From NCBI GenBank assembly GCA_009844425.1, contig VYBN01000024.1, positions 1-61,160 on the forward strand: a DNA stretch of 61,160 nucleotides, read 5' to 3'. The notes under the pieces are model-generated. The model was not told the origin of the DNA, searched no databases, and saw only the letters and a list, made by a program, of their open reading frames with translations. Below, one piece after another: positions 29,007 through 38,106 of the stretch. This DNA comes from Gammaproteobacteria bacterium. GTDB taxonomy: Bacteria > Pseudomonadota > Gammaproteobacteria > Steroidobacterales > Foliamicaceae. Each line of letters begins with the position of its first letter. Within the stretch, counting starts at the first letter, position 1. A program made the position numbers and the translations under genes.

Positions 29007-29822
29007 ATGTACGTATTTCTTCTGGGAAAAGCCGCCGGATTCATCTTCGGTTTCATGTTCGGCAACCTGCCGGGGGCCTTCCTCGGGGTACTGCTGGGAC
29101 ACATGGTGGACCGCAGCATGTCACGAGGCCTGGGCGGATCGTGGCAGACCTACTCCGGCGCACAGACCGCCAACCGCCGGCGGGTCTTTTTCGCATCCAC
29201 CTTCCGCGTGATGGGACATATCGCCAAGGCCGACGGCCGCGTGACCGAAGAGGAAATCCAGGCCGCGCGCCAGGTCATGCAGGGAATGCGGCTGAATCCG
29301 GCCCAGATACGCGAGGCCATCGACTGCTTCAACGAAGGCAAGGAGCCGGACTTCGACCTGGACGAAGAGCTGATGCGGATGAACGAGGCCTGCCGCGGAC
29401 AGCCGCTGCTCAGGCAGTTCTTTCTGCAGACGCAGTTCTTCATGGCCTTCGCCCACGGCGGCGTGACCGGCGGGGAGCGGGCGGCGCTGGATCGTATCGG
29501 GGAGGCGCTGGGACTCTCGCAATGGCAGATCAGCCAGCTCGAAGCGCAAGCGCGTATGCGGGCCGGATTCGCCGGCGGCAACGGCCGCGCGGGACCTGCG
29601 CGGCAGCAGCCGATCGGGGACGCCTACCGCGCCCTGGGCGTTTCGTCGCGCGCCAGCGACCAGGAGGTCAAGACGGCCTACCGCCGCCTGATGAAGGAAA
29701 ACCACCCCGACAAGCTGGTGGCCCGCGGCCTGCCCGAAGCGATGATGGAGCGCGCCCGGGAGCGCGCCCGCGAAGTCAATCGGGCCTACGAACAGATCAA
29801 GGAACACCGCGGAATGCGCTAA
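29007..29822 (+). CDS. djlA: membrane-anchored co-chaperone DjlA
   Basis: DnaK co-chaperone of 271 residues held in the inner membrane by one N-terminal segment (VFLLGKAAGFIFGFMFGNLP) with glycine-rich packing. Residues ~70-180 are a TerB-like helical domain (GHIAKADGRVTEEEIQAARQ), and residues ~205-271 a J domain with the HPD motif in KENHPDKLVARG and a closing helix AREVNRAYEQI, the standard end of DjlA. It is transcribed away from purC and is followed by two long-hairpin elements. Confidence 0.93.
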   Translation: MYVFLLGKAAGFIFGFMFGNLPGAFLGVLLGHMVDRSMSRGLGGSWQTYSGAQTANRRRVFFASTFRVMGHIAKADGRVTEEEIQAARQVMQGMRLNPAQIREAIDCFNEGKEPDFDLDEELMRMNEACRGQPLLRQFFLQTQFFMAFAHGGVTGGERAALDRIGEALGLSQWQISQLEAQARMRAGFAGGNGRAGPARQQPIGDAYRALGVSSRASDQEVKTAYRRLMKENHPDKLVARGLPEAMMERARERAREVNRAYEQIKEHRGMR

Positions 29823-29857
29823 ATCCGCCTTCTCTTAGCGCTGGCTTCGATTCGCCA

Positions 29858-29977
29858 TCTCTTTGCTCCCTTCTTCCGGAAGACGCATGAATACGTCCCT
29901 GTAGCTTGCTCCGGTGTCCGCGCCAAGCAATTGGCGCGGACTGCCTCCAATACTCCCGGAAGAAGGGAGCAAAGAGA
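29858..29977. repeat. long-hairpin element, copy 5, with nested hairpin
   Basis: Arms 29858-29879 and 29956-29977 pair perfectly over 22 bp with a type-1 core. The loop contains a further 10-bp hairpin (GTCCGCGCCA/TGGCGCGGAC) that other copies lack, replacing the GGCATCC step. It lies between the convergent genes djlA and rpe. Confidence 0.85.
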
Positions 29978-30009
29978 CGGCTAAGGGACTGGAAATGCGC
30001 CAATGGTAG

Positions 30010-30126
30010 CCCCTTTGTGTGCCTCCCTCTCGTGGGAGCGTAAAAGCAGGATAGCGCTTCCGAGCCAGCGAGCGCCGATGACCCGGCGCGAGCAGCGTCT
30101 CCAACGAGAGGGAGGCACACAAAGGG
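30010..30126. repeat. long-hairpin element, copy 6
   Basis: Arms 30010-30033 and 30103-30126 pair perfectly over 24 bp around a long type-2 core with an added GCGCCGATGACCCGGCGC inverted repeat. Second of the tandem pair between djlA and rpe. Confidence 0.85.
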
Positions 30127-30150
30127 GCGGGATCGAAGCGCCGGGAGAGG

Positions 30151-30816
30151 CTATTCGCCGAGGGCCGTGCGCATTTCTCCGATGGCCTGCGCGTAATCGT
30201 CCGCGCCGAAGATCGCCGAGCCGGCCACGAAGGTGTCGGCCCCGGCGGCCGCGATTTCCGCGATATTGCCGGCCTTCACGCCGCCGTCCACTTCCAGCCA
30301 CACGTCGCGCCCGCTGGAATCAATGCGGCTGCGGGCCTCGGCCAGCTTGGCCAGCGCCTGGGGTATGAATTTCTGGCCGCCGAAACCCGGATTGACCGAC
30401 ATGATCAGTACCAGGTCGATTTCCTGTAGCGTGTGATCCAGCCAGCTCAGCGGCGTTGCGGGATTGAAGGCCAGCCCCGCGCGGCAGCCGTTCTCGTGGA
30501 TCAGCCCGATCGTGCGGTCGACATGGCCGCTGGCCTCGGGGTGGAAGCTCACGATGCTCGCGCCGGCCTCGGCGAAGGACCGGGCCACTTCGTCAACCGG
30601 GCTGACCATCAGGTGAACGTCGATCGGCGCGGTGATCCCATGTTCGCGCAGGGCGCGGCAGACCAGCGGCCCCACGGTCAGATTGGGAACGTAATGGTGG
30701 TCCATGACGTCGAAGTGGATCACGTCGGCGCCGGCCTCCAGGACGGCTTCGACCTCCTCGCCCAGGCGGGCGAAATCGGCGGACAGGATCGAGGGAGCGA
30801 TGCGGGCGTGTTTCAT
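30151..30816 (-). CDS. rpe: ribulose-phosphate 3-epimerase
   Basis: TIM-barrel enzyme of 221 residues interconverting ribulose-5-P and xylulose-5-P in the pentose phosphate route. It shows [16 protein letters not shown] at the start, the metal histidines/aspartates in [18 protein letters not shown] and VDVHLMV-like [20 protein letters not shown] and VDGGV near the end. The usual MDGHFVPN is MDHHYVPN here, a Gly-to-His change next to the metal site that occurs in some homologues. Start is the second of two in-frame ATGs (MKHARIAPS). It may be cotranscribed behind coq7, whose stop is 11 nt upstream. Confidence 0.94.
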   Translation of the reverse strand: MKHARIAPSILSADFARLGEEVEAVLEAGADVIHFDVMDHHYVPNLTVGPLVCRALREHGITAPIDVHLMVSPVDEVARSFAEAGASIVSFHPEASGHVDRTIGLIHENGCRAGLAFNPATPLSWLDHTLQEIDLVLIMSVNPGFGGQKFIPQALAKLAEARSRIDSSGRDVWLEVDGGVKAGNIAEIAAAGADTFVAGSAIFGADDYAQAIGEMRTALGE

Positions 30817-30826
30817 TATCACTGCC

Positions 30827-31468
30827 TCAGATGTAGCGCGCGGTGGTGGTCATGACGCCGGAAACCAGGCGCATGGCCGAGCGCGCGGCCTCCGGCAGCG
30901 GTTCGCCGCCGGCTTCTTCCGCGTCCCGCCCGTGGCGGGCCTCGTCGGCGCGCATCTGCTCGAGGATCCTGCGGCTGCGCACATCGTCGGCGGGCAGCTC
31001 TTCAAGGTGTCCATCGAGATGACTCTCGACCTGCGCTTCGGTCTCGGCAAGGAACCCGAGGCTGGAGCGGTCGCCCATCAGGCCGGCAAGGGCGCCGATG
31101 CCGAAGGAGCCGGCATACCAGAAGGGAGTCAGCAGGCTGCGGCGGCCGTTCAGCTCGGTGATCCGCTCCTCGCACCACTTCAGATGGCGGCCTTCTTCCT
31201 CGGCGGCGCTCAGCAGATTGCGCCTTAAGCCCGGGTCACGGGCGACCAGGGCCTGGCCGCGGTAGAGCGCCTGGGCGGAGACTTCGCCCGAATGGTTGAC
31301 GCGCATGAGGCTGGCGCTGAGTTCGCGGTCGCGGCCGGAACCGATCCCGTCCTCCGAGTCGCCGGCCGGGTTGTCGGCGGACGGCGCGGGCTCGCCGGCG
31401 CAAACGCGCAGGCAGTGGCCCAGTTCCGCGAGGAGCTGGTCGCCTAAGGATTGTTGTCTGTCGCTCAT
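30827..31468 (-). CDS. coq7: 3-demethoxyubiquinol 3-hydroxylase
   Basis: Di-iron hydroxylase of ubiquinone synthesis, 213 residues, a peripheral membrane enzyme. After a variable N-terminus, the ferritin-like carboxylate ligands appear in order: [36 protein letters not shown] (E-x-x-H), [20 protein letters not shown] and [16 protein letters not shown] (E-x-x-H). The pattern [11 protein letters not shown] between them is typical. Presence of Coq7 indicates aerobic ubiquinone-based respiration. rpe follows closely on the same strand. Confidence 0.93.
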   Translation of the reverse strand: MSDRQQSLGDQLLAELGHCLRVCAGEPAPSADNPAGDSEDGIGSGRDRELSASLMRVNHSGEVSAQALYRGQALVARDPGLRRNLLSAAEEEGRHLKWCEERITELNGRRSLLTPFWYAGSFGIGALAGLMGDRSSLGFLAETEAQVESHLDGHLEELPADDVRSRRILEQMRADEARHGRDAEEAGGEPLPEAARSAMRLVSGVMTTTARYI

Positions 31469-31673
31469 TGTTCGATGCAGTTTAACGTTGCGGGATTTTA
31501 TTCCGCCGTTCTTCCCTTATCAGCTACCAGCATAATGACTTTGTGCGTGCAAGGAGAAGATACTTGCGCTGGCTGAGATCAAAACGTCCGGTGCTCGCTC
31601 TTTGCTACTCGTACGGGCGGTTTGCTCAGCAATGCGTGCGCGAGCAACGCGCACAAAACTGATACAGTGAAAC
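31469..31673. other. coq7-rplM divergent intergenic region, left part
   Basis: I see no gene, repeat or clear terminator in these 205 nt. They should contain the coq7 promoter on the minus strand and, at the right end, the extended -10-like TGATACAGT before the tRNA-like element. Confidence 0.5.
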
Positions 31674-31749
31674 GGCAGCCGCCGAGGTGGTTCCTGGCCG
31701 GGGAATTGTCACTCTCGCGCCGCGGGTTCGACTCCCGCCGGCGGCTGCC
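31674..31749 (+). ncRNA. tRNA-like cloverleaf element, copy A
   Basis: The closing stem is 11 bp (GGCAGCCGCCG with CGGCGGCTGCC). Inside, with no linker bases, are a 3-bp D-like arm (AGG-TGGTT-CCT), an anticodon-like arm closed by GGC/GCC with loop AATTGTCAC, and a normal T arm GCGGG-TTCGACT-CCCGC. A standard D arm and encoded CCA are missing. An extended -10-like TGATACAGT lies 8 nt upstream. Unlike copies B-D it has no T-run after it, so it may be transcribed on into rplM-rpsI, 147 nt downstream. Confidence 0.5.
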
Positions 31750-31837
31750 TGACGACGATTATAGCGGCATTGCGACTCACCAGTACGTCGTACTGCCTAA
31801 GGCAGGCAATGCAACATGCTGATTGGTATTGATGGTG

Positions 31838-31843
31838 TAAAAT
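31838..31843 (+). promoter_or_regulatory. -10 hexamer (TAAAAT) of the rplM-rpsI operon
   Basis: TGTAAAAT followed by a GC-rich GCCGCGC start region is typical of promoters for ribosomal protein operons under stringent control. No good -35 was found. It would give a leader of about 45 nt before the rplM ATG. Confidence 0.4.
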
Positions 31844-31895
31844 GCCGCGCTTTCTTGGATCCGCAGGGCGGGCCTTTCAGGGCAACGAATTGAGA

Positions 31896-32330
31896 ATGCG
31901 TACCGTTTCCGCAAAACCCGGGCAGGTCCGGCAGGACTGGTTCCTCGTGGACGCCGCCGGCCAGACGCTGGGCCGGCTGGCGACCGAACTTGCCACGCGC
32001 CTGCGGGGCAAGCACAAGCCCGATTACACGCCGCACGTGGATACGGGCGATTACATCGTGGTCGTGAATGCCTCGAAGGTCCGTGTGACCGGAGACAAGC
32101 TGAACCAGAAGATGTATCACCGCCACACCGGATACATCGGAAACCTGAAGTCCGTTCCGCTGAAGCGGGTCATGAAGGAAACGCCCGAGCGCGCCATCCT
32201 TTCCGCCGTGCGCGGCATGTTGCCGAAGAACCGCCTGGGCCGCGCCATGCTCAAGAAGCTCAAGGTGTATCCGGGCCCCGAGCACCAGCATGCCGCGCAG
32301 CAGCCCAAGCCCCTGGAGATACAGGCATGA
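31896..32330 (+). CDS. rplM: 50S ribosomal protein L13
   Basis: Ribosomal protein of 144 residues beginning [20 protein letters not shown], with the family core [41 protein letters not shown] and [21 protein letters not shown]. The frame is open 18 codons upstream, but the chosen ATG is the standard start. It overlaps rpsI by the ATGA tetranucleotide, the usual L13-S9 coupling. A tRNA-like element precedes the operon on the same strand. Confidence 0.97.
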   Translation: MRTVSAKPGQVRQDWFLVDAAGQTLGRLATELATRLRGKHKPDYTPHVDTGDYIVVVNASKVRVTGDKLNQKMYHRHTGYIGNLKSVPLKRVMKETPERAILSAVRGMLPKNRLGRAMLKKLKVYPGPEHQHAAQQPKPLEIQA

Positions 32331-32719
32331 CCGACACCGTGTATTACGGCACCGGCCGGCGCAAGACCTCCACTGCGCGCGTGTTCCTTCGGCCCGGCGT
32401 CGGCAATGTGACCGTCAACAGGCGCCCGCTCGACGAATTCTTCGGCCGCAAGACCGCCCGCATGATCGTGCATCAGCCGCTGAGAGTGGCCGGCCTCGAG
32501 GGCCGGATGGACGTCACCGTGACCGTCAAGGGCGGCGGCACCACCGGTCAGGCCGGCGCGATACGTCACGGTATTACCCGTGCGCTGCTGGCTTACGACG
32601 AAGAACTGCGTCCCAGGCTGAGGGCGCCCGGCTTCGTCACCCGCGACGCGCGCAAGGTCGAACGCAAGAAAGTGGGCCTGCGAAAGGCCCGCCGCGCCAC
32701 CCAATACTCCAAGCGCTGA
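32327..32719 (+). CDS. rpsI: 30S ribosomal protein S9
   Basis: Ribosomal protein of 130 residues: [19 protein letters not shown] at the start, [20 protein letters not shown] in the centre, and the basic tail ending RRATQYSKR that reaches the P-site tRNA. Translation is coupled to rplM. tRNA-Gln follows 25 nt after its stop and may be on the same transcript. Confidence 0.97.
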   Translation: MTDTVYYGTGRRKTSTARVFLRPGVGNVTVNRRPLDEFFGRKTARMIVHQPLRVAGLEGRMDVTVTVKGGGTTGQAGAIRHGITRALLAYDEELRPRLRAPGFVTRDARKVERKKVGLRKARRATQYSKR

Positions 32720-32744
32720 TCACCCGGCGCGGCGCCGCCCCGGG

Positions 32745-32818
32745 TGGGGGATCGTCTAACGGCAAGACATCGGACTCTGACTCCGAGAATCCAGGTTCGA
32801 ATCCTGGTCCCCCAGCCA
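32745..32818 (+). tRNA. tRNA-Gln (CTG)
   Basis: A 74-nt cloverleaf with encoded CCA, starting TGGGGGATCGTCTAACGGC, anticodon CTG in ACTCTGACT, T arm CCAGGTTCGAATCCTGG. It lies just downstream of rpsI on the same strand and tail to tail with phoR. Confidence 0.96.
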
Positions 32819-32868
32819 ACCCACACTGGTCTATGCCAAGGTGCGGTGAGCACGCCACAGGGCGGCCA

Positions 32869-34173
32869 CTATTCGTCGCCGATGCGCTTGGTGGGAAAAT
32901 GGCAGGTGAACGTGCTGCCTTTGCCGGGTTTGCTGTCGATTTCGAGGTTGCCCTCGTGCCGGGTCAAGACGTGCTTGACGATGGCCAGGCCCAGACCGGT
33001 GCCCGGCACCACCGGGCTGCCCTCGCCCCGCACTCGGTAGAACCGCTCGGTAAGGCGCGACAGGTGCTCGGCGCGGATGCCGATGCCGGTATCGGTAGCG
33101 GACAGGCGCCCGCCGGCGCCGTTGGCCTGCCAGCGCAGCACGACCTCGCCGCCGGGCGGCGTAAACGCCACCGAATTGATCGCCAGGTTGGTGGCGACCG
33201 AGCGGATCTCGGCTTCATCACCGAGCAGGGGCCTTTGACTCTTGATCTCGGCTCGAATATCCAGCTGGCCGCTGGAGCGCGCCATCGCCACCTGGACCGC
33301 ATCCCCAAGCACCTCCATCATGTTCAGCGGCGCGAAGCCGGGCGGTGTTTCGGAAGTTTCCAACCGCGAAAGCTCGAGAAGGTCCCGCACCAGCCGGGTC
33401 ATGCGGTCGCACTGCGACGCCATGTGCTGGACGGGGTCGCTCCAGCGCTCGGGAAATTCCTCGTCTTCGCTCATGGATTCCAGGTAACCGGTCAGCACCG
33501 TCAGCGGCGTCTGCAGTTCGTGCGAGGCGTTGGCGACGAAGTCAGAGCGGGTCTTGTCCGCCAGCACCGCCGTCGTGATATCCCGCACCAGGAGCAGGAA
33601 CTGCTTTTCCGCATACGGAACCCGTTGCGCCTCCAGCCAGCTGTCGGGCTTCTCCGGCGACTTGAATCGAACCAGGTCCTTGCCGCCGCGCTGAAGCCAG
33701 TTCCTGAACTCGGGATCGCGGATCAGTTTCAGCGCCGGCCGGCCCTTGTCCAGCCGCTTGCGCACGCCGAGCAGCCGGCGGGCCTGCCGGTTGCTGACCA
33801 CGACCTCGCCCTGGTCATTCAACACCAGCGCCGCGTCCGGAAAGGACCGCGCTGTGCTGCGCAAGGCCTTCAGCACCTTACGGAGACGCTGTTCGGCCTC
33901 CTCGGTGCGGGTTTCGAGATCGCTCAACTGCTGTGGCAGTTCGGCGAAGGAGAACGCGCCGCCCGGCCAGGCGTCCGGATCGAACAACTGCGACAGCTCG
34001 CCGGCGGCGCGTACCTGGACCGACAGTTCCCATACAAGAACGAGGACCAGGCCGGCCAGGGCGCCCGCGATCGGCATATCGGCCAGCAGCCAGCCCGCCG
34101 CGGCCAACACCGCCGCGGCGCCGCACGCGCGAAGCACAATGCGGATGACCAGTCTGCGAACCAGGGCATCCAA
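32869..34173 (-). CDS. phoR: phosphate regulon sensor histidine kinase PhoR
   Basis: Inner-membrane kinase of 434 residues. Two N-terminal membrane segments (~8-50), a short linker and a PAS domain (~105-200: FPDAALVLNDQGEVVVSNRQ) precede the phospho-acceptor His218 (DFVANASHELQTPLTVL) and an HATPase domain with N box, DTGIGIRAEHLSRL (G1), GTGLGLAIVKHV (G2) and GSTFTCHFP. This short-periplasm architecture is that of PhoR. The start is TTG 34173, supported by an AGGAGGT ribosome site 8 nt upstream. phoB precedes it on the same strand with a 57-nt gap. Confidence 0.9.
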   Translation of the reverse strand: MDALVRRLVIRIVLRACGAAAVLAAAGWLLADMPIAGALAGLVLVLVWELSVQVRAAGELSQLFDPDAWPGGAFSFAELPQQLSDLETRTEEAEQRLRKVLKALRSTARSFPDAALVLNDQGEVVVSNRQARRLLGVRKRLDKGRPALKLIRDPEFRNWLQRGGKDLVRFKSPEKPDSWLEAQRVPYAEKQFLLLVRDITTAVLADKTRSDFVANASHELQTPLTVLTGYLESMSEDEEFPERWSDPVQHMASQCDRMTRLVRDLLELSRLETSETPPGFAPLNMMEVLGDAVQVAMARSSGQLDIRAEIKSQRPLLGDEAEIRSVATNLAINSVAFTPPGGEVVLRWQANGAGGRLSATDTGIGIRAEHLSRLTERFYRVRGEGSPVVPGTGLGLAIVKHVLTRHEGNLEIDSKPGKGSTFTCHFPTKRIGDE

Positions 34174-34230
34174 GACACCTACCTCCTGGCAGTCACGTCG
34201 GCCGGCATATCCGCCGACCCGATTGCCGGG

Positions 34231-34914
34231 CTAGTGTAACGAGAAACGGTAGCCCGCGCCCCGCACGGTCTGGATGTAGCGGTCCACCTCATGCGCTTCC
34301 AGCGCTTTCCTGAGGCGCCGGATGTGCACGTCCACGGTGCGGTCTTCCACGAAGACCGCCGGCCCCCATACCCGGTCGAGCAACTGCGAACGGCTGAATA
34401 CGCGCTCGGGGCGTTCCATGAACAGGCGCAGCAGGCGGAATTCCGTGGGCCCCAGGACGACGGCGCCCTTTTCCGTATGCACCCGATGGCTGACCGGGTT
34501 CAGCGTAAGCCGCCCCCGTGTTATCGGGTCTTCCTGGGTGCTCTGGGAGCGGCGCAGCACCGCGTTGATGCGGGCCAGCAGCTCGCGGCTGGAGAACGGC
34601 TTGGTGACGTAGTCGTCGGCGCCGCTGCTCAGTCCCAAAATCTTGTCCTCCTCCTGCGAGCGGGCGGTAACCATGATGATGGCCACGTCCCGGGTCTCGG
34701 GCGTGCGCTTGATCCAGCGGGTCAGTTCCAGGCCGCTGCTGTCCGGCAGCATCCAGTCGATGATGGCCAGGTCCGGAAGGCGTTCGGCGATGGCCTTGCG
34801 GGCGGCGCCTGCGTCCTCGGCTTCGCGCACGTCGAAGTCTGCGCGGCGCAGGTTGAAGGCGAGCATTCCGCGAATCGCGCCCTCGTCCTCAACTACCAGA
34901 ATGTCGCGCCGCAT
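34231..34914 (-). CDS. phoB: phosphate regulon response regulator PhoB
   Basis: DNA-binding regulator of 227 residues. The receiver domain carries phospho-acceptor Asp53 (AIIDWMLPDSSG), acidic pair near the N-terminus (VVEDEGAIRG) and the conserved lysine in DDYVTKPFSSRELLAR; the C-terminal winged helix ends EDRTVDVHIRRLRKALEA and YIQTVRGAGYRFS. The pattern RREDI-like start and DWMLP are PhoB-specific. It heads the phoB-phoR operon and lies close to a TonB receptor whose upstream region carries Pho-box-like repeats. Confidence 0.92.
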   Translation of the reverse strand: MRRDILVVEDEGAIRGMLAFNLRRADFDVREAEDAGAARKAIAERLPDLAIIDWMLPDSSGLELTRWIKRTPETRDVAIIMVTARSQEEDKILGLSSGADDYVTKPFSSRELLARINAVLRRSQSTQEDPITRGRLTLNPVSHRVHTEKGAVVLGPTEFRLLRLFMERPERVFSRSQLLDRVWGPAVFVEDRTVDVHIRRLRKALEAHEVDRYIQTVRGAGYRFSLH

Positions 34915-34970
34915 TTCGCCTTCAAATTATGCCACCCGCACCCGACGCGTCATTGCCGGTCGCGCGGAAT

Positions 34971-35067
34971 CCTCTTCCCTTCTCTCGCGGGAGACGCAAC
35001 AAGCACATCCCTGTGGCTCGTTTCCGGCATCCCTGCCTCCAACGCTCCCGCGAGAGAAGGGAAGAGG
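34971..35067. repeat. long-hairpin element, copy 7
   Basis: Arms 34971-34993 and 35045-35067 pair perfectly over 23 bp with a type-1 core (GACGCAACAAGCACATCC). It lies between the start of phoB and the end of the lipoprotein gene, both on the minus strand, so here it could end the TonB-lipoprotein transcript before phoB. Confidence 0.85.
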
Positions 35068-35111
35068 CTCCGCGCTAGTGCCAACATTTCCCGTACTGCT
35101 CTTGCGAGGAA

Positions 35112-38012
35112 TTATTCTTCGTCGAAGTTTGTGGCGCAGGATACGACGTTGTTGCGGAACGCGATCTCGCCGGTGTTGTAGCGGCCGAACGTGGCCTCGT
35201 CATCAAAGTCCACGCAACGGTTGAAGCCGGTGATCACGCTGTTCCACATCGTTGCGCCGGTTCCGCGGCGAAGCAGCACGCCGATCGTGTTGGCGCCGCC
35301 GTCCTCGGTGCCGATCATCGTGAAGTTCGCCAGCGTCGGCCCGGAAACCGGCTGGGCGTTGGGAGCGTCGCCGTCATTGTCCGCCTCTATGCCGCGGTCC
35401 GCATCGTCGGAAGACTGGCGGATCACGACGAACTGCGCACCGCCCAGGTAGCCCTGGCCCCAGTCGAAGGAATCGTCGGCGGCATCGGTGATCACGACGT
35501 GATCCATGAAGTCGCTGGCGCCGAAGTGCTCTACGCCGTCGTCCAGTCCCTTGTGCACCTGCAGGTAGGAGGCGCGGGTGCGGGAACCGGTGGCGAACAT
35601 CGTCAGGCCGTTCAGTTCGTTGCCGTTGCCGTCGATGTCGTTGCCGGCGTGGCGGATTACCAGGTAGCGGATGTAGCCGCTGTCGTCGGCGTCGTCATTG
35701 CCGCCGTAGGCTCCGATGTTGCCTTCGGCGGCCACGTCGCAGGGGCTGCCGCACTCGTTCGAGCGCGCGTAGCCCATCAGCGCCAGGCCGGCCCACTCGC
35801 CGCGGCCCGCGGCGCCGTCGCCTCCGGCCGCCCAGTCGTCGAACTGGCGCCGGGAGGTCATGACGATCGGGTCCTCGGCGGTGCCGTCGGCTTCGATCCG
35901 CGAGCCGCGGGTAATGATCACGGCCTCGCCGGACGAAGCGAGGACCAGCGTGCCCGGTTCGATCTTCAGTGTCACCGACACATTGTCGGACGCATCGCCG
36001 TCAGCCTCCTCGCCATTACCGATGTAGGTGCCCGGAAAACCGGACGCCGGCGCGTAGATGTTGTCGTTGGTCAGGGTCAGCGTCGAGCCGTCGGTGTCGT
36101 AGCGGCGCTGCAAACGGCACAGGTCCATCCGGCCGCCGCCCACGGCGGAGGGGAGGTCCAGGCTGCCGTCAGCCGAGGTGCCGGCCGGACAGCTTCCGTC
36201 GGCCCCGGGGTTGGCGACCGCGGGCTCCCAGACGGTGGCGTTGCCGTTCAGGGAGACGGTCCAGCCTTCGGTCCAGTTGTCTTCCGTATCCTGCGCGAAG
36301 GCGCCCACGTAATCGGTGGTCACGAATTGGTTGCTGGCCACGTCCGCCTCGACTGCGTTGGGCTGGTAGTCGGCGCGCAGGTTGGGATTGGCGACCCGGT
36401 TGTCGGGGTCCCGGTCCACCCAGTTGGCGATCGCGGTTCCGGGCACGTCGTCGTCGCCGCTTTCATAGACCTCCCTGGCGGGGCAGTAGAAAAGCGAGTT
36501 CTCGATCGTCAGGTCGGCGCCGAACAGGTCCTCCGTTGCCGCTCCATCCACGTCCAGGCAGGCGTCCTGAAAGTCGGCCACCAAGAAGTTGTAGATGCGC
36601 GCGCCCGTGCCGCGCCGCAGCAGAATGCCGTCGGATGAGGTTTCCGCACTGTCCGCGGCGCCCAGGATCGTGAAGTTCGCCAGCGTCGGCCGCGAGACCG
36701 GCACGGCCAGCGGGTTGTCCCCGTCGTTGTCGGCCTCGATCCCCCGGTCGCCGTCGTCCAGCGCCTGGATGATCAGCACGAACTGGGCGCTGCCGCGATA
36801 GCCCTGGCCCCAGTCGAAGGAGTCGTCCCGGGCGCCCGTGATCACGATGTGGTCCATGTGATCGGTGGCGCCGAAGTGCTCGACGCCGTCATCGAATCCG
36901 TAGTGCACCTGCACGTAGGACGACCGGGTTGCCGAACCGGTCGCGAACAGGGTCAGGCCGTTCAGCTCGTTGCCGTTGCCGTCGATGTCGTTGCCGGCGT
37001 GGCGGATCACCAGGTATTCGATGAAGCCGCTGTCGTCGGAATCGTCCGTGCCGCCGTAGGCGCCGATATTGCCTTCGGCGTTGACATCGCAGGGGGCGCC
37101 GCATTCGTTGGAGCGGCCGTAGCCCATCAACGCCAGGCCGGCCCACTCGCCGCGCCCGTCCGCCCTTGCCTGGCCGTCCACCCATTCGTCGAACTGGTCC
37201 CTGGAGGTCATGACGACGGGATCTTCGGCCGTGCCCGAGGCTTCGATTCGCGATCCGCGGGTGATGATCAGGGCCTCCTGCTGCGATCCCAGGATCAGGG
37301 CGCCCGACTCGATCACCAGCGTCACCGACACGTCATTGCCCGCGTCGCCGTCGGCCGCTTCGCCATTGCCGATATAGGTGCCGGGGAAACCGGCCGCCAG
37401 GCGGTAGATGTTGTCGCCGGTCAGCGTAATGGTCTGCCCGTCCGTGTCGTAGCGGCGCGCCAGCTGGCAAAGGTCCATCGAACCGCCGCCCACGGAGTCG
37501 GGCAACGTTTGGGCTTCGACAAAGGTGGTTCCGGCCGGGCAGTCGCTGTTGGAAGCCGGTTCGCCCTTGGGCTGCCACACGGTGCTGTTGCCATGCACGC
37601 CAACCGTCCAGTCCTCGGTCCAGGTATCGGCCGTGTCCTGGGCGAACGCGCCCACGTAGTTCACGTCCTCGAACTCCCCGCCTAGCGATATGGCGAAGGC
37701 ATCGCCCTGCAGGTCGGGCGAGCTGGAAGTGAAGGCCCACTCCGTTCCCTGCAGGTCCGGCGAGCTCTCGCCGGGGGCGCCGTTGGAGTTCAGCATGGGA
37801 TCGAGGCCGATCCGGTTGCCGTTGCCGGCAAAGGCATCCGATACGGGAAACGGATCATTTATCGACGTGGGAGTCTCCGAACCGCCGCCGGTATCGGTGG
37901 GCGGGGCCGTATTGATAACCAGGTCCTCACCGGCGCTGCCGCCGCCGCAGCCACCCAGAATCAGGGCGGACAAGAACACGGCCGGGAGACAACGGACACA
38001 ATTCACGGACAT
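35112..38012 (-). CDS. large internally duplicated outer-surface lipoprotein, probably partner of the TonB receptor
   Basis: Lipoprotein of 966 residues: signal peptide with lipobox ILGGC (Cys22), a low-complexity linker, then two tandem copies of a ~400-residue unit starting YVGAFAQDT at residues 119 and 568. Each copy repeats MDLC..L.RRYDTDG, FPGTYIGNGE.ADGDA, IITRGSRIEA.GTAEDP, EWAGLALMGY.RSNECG, HAGNDIDGNGNELNGLT, and DSFDWGQGY. The shape suggests right-handed beta-helix or similar repeats with many aspartates, perhaps calcium-binding. Such proteins are often encoded beside TonB-dependent receptors in marine gammaproteobacteria (recollection). It follows the receptor gene by 94 nt. The substrate is unknown; a phosphorus source is possible given the regulatory context. 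Confidence 0.75.
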   Translation of the reverse strand: MSVNCVRCLPAVFLSALILGGCGGGSAGEDLVINTAPPTDTGGGSETPTSINDPFPVSDAFAGNGNRIGLDPMLNSNGAPGESSPDLQGTEWAFTSSSPDLQGDAFAISLGGEFEDVNYVGAFAQDTADTWTEDWTVGVHGNSTVWQPKGEPASNSDCPAGTTFVEAQTLPDSVGGGSMDLCQLARRYDTDGQTITLTGDNIYRLAAGFPGTYIGNGEAADGDAGNDVSVTLVIESGALILGSQQEALIITRGSRIEASGTAEDPVVMTSRDQFDEWVDGQARADGRGEWAGLALMGYGRSNECGAPCDVNAEGNIGAYGGTDDSDDSGFIEYLVIRHAGNDIDGNGNELNGLTLFATGSATRSSYVQVHYGFDDGVEHFGATDHMDHIVITGARDDSFDWGQGYRGSAQFVLIIQALDDGDRGIEADNDGDNPLAVPVSRPTLANFTILGAADSAETSSDGILLRRGTGARIYNFLVADFQDACLDVDGAATEDLFGADLTIENSLFYCPAREVYESGDDDVPGTAIANWVDRDPDNRVANPNLRADYQPNAVEADVASNQFVTTDYVGAFAQDTEDNWTEGWTVSLNGNATVWEPAVANPGADGSCPAGTSADGSLDLPSAVGGGRMDLCRLQRRYDTDGSTLTLTNDNIYAPASGFPGTYIGNGEEADGDASDNVSVTLKIEPGTLVLASSGEAVIITRGSRIEADGTAEDPIVMTSRRQFDDWAAGGDGAAGRGEWAGLALMGYARSNECGSPCDVAAEGNIGAYGGNDDADDSGYIRYLVIRHAGNDIDGNGNELNGLTMFATGSRTRASYLQVHKGLDDGVEHFGASDFMDHVVITDAADDSFDWGQGYLGGAQFVVIRQSSDDADRGIEADNDGDAPNAQPVSGPTLANFTMIGTEDGGANTIGVLLRRGTGATMWNSVITGFNRCVDFDDEATFGRYNTGEIAFRNNVVSCATNFDEE

Positions 38013-38106
38013 CTGGGCAAATCCCTCCTGCGGGTTCTGTAAGTCGATAGAGAAGGTCCCGATCCGCGCCAGTTCGTCAGATCGGGCGAACGGGCATGCG
38101 CTTCAG

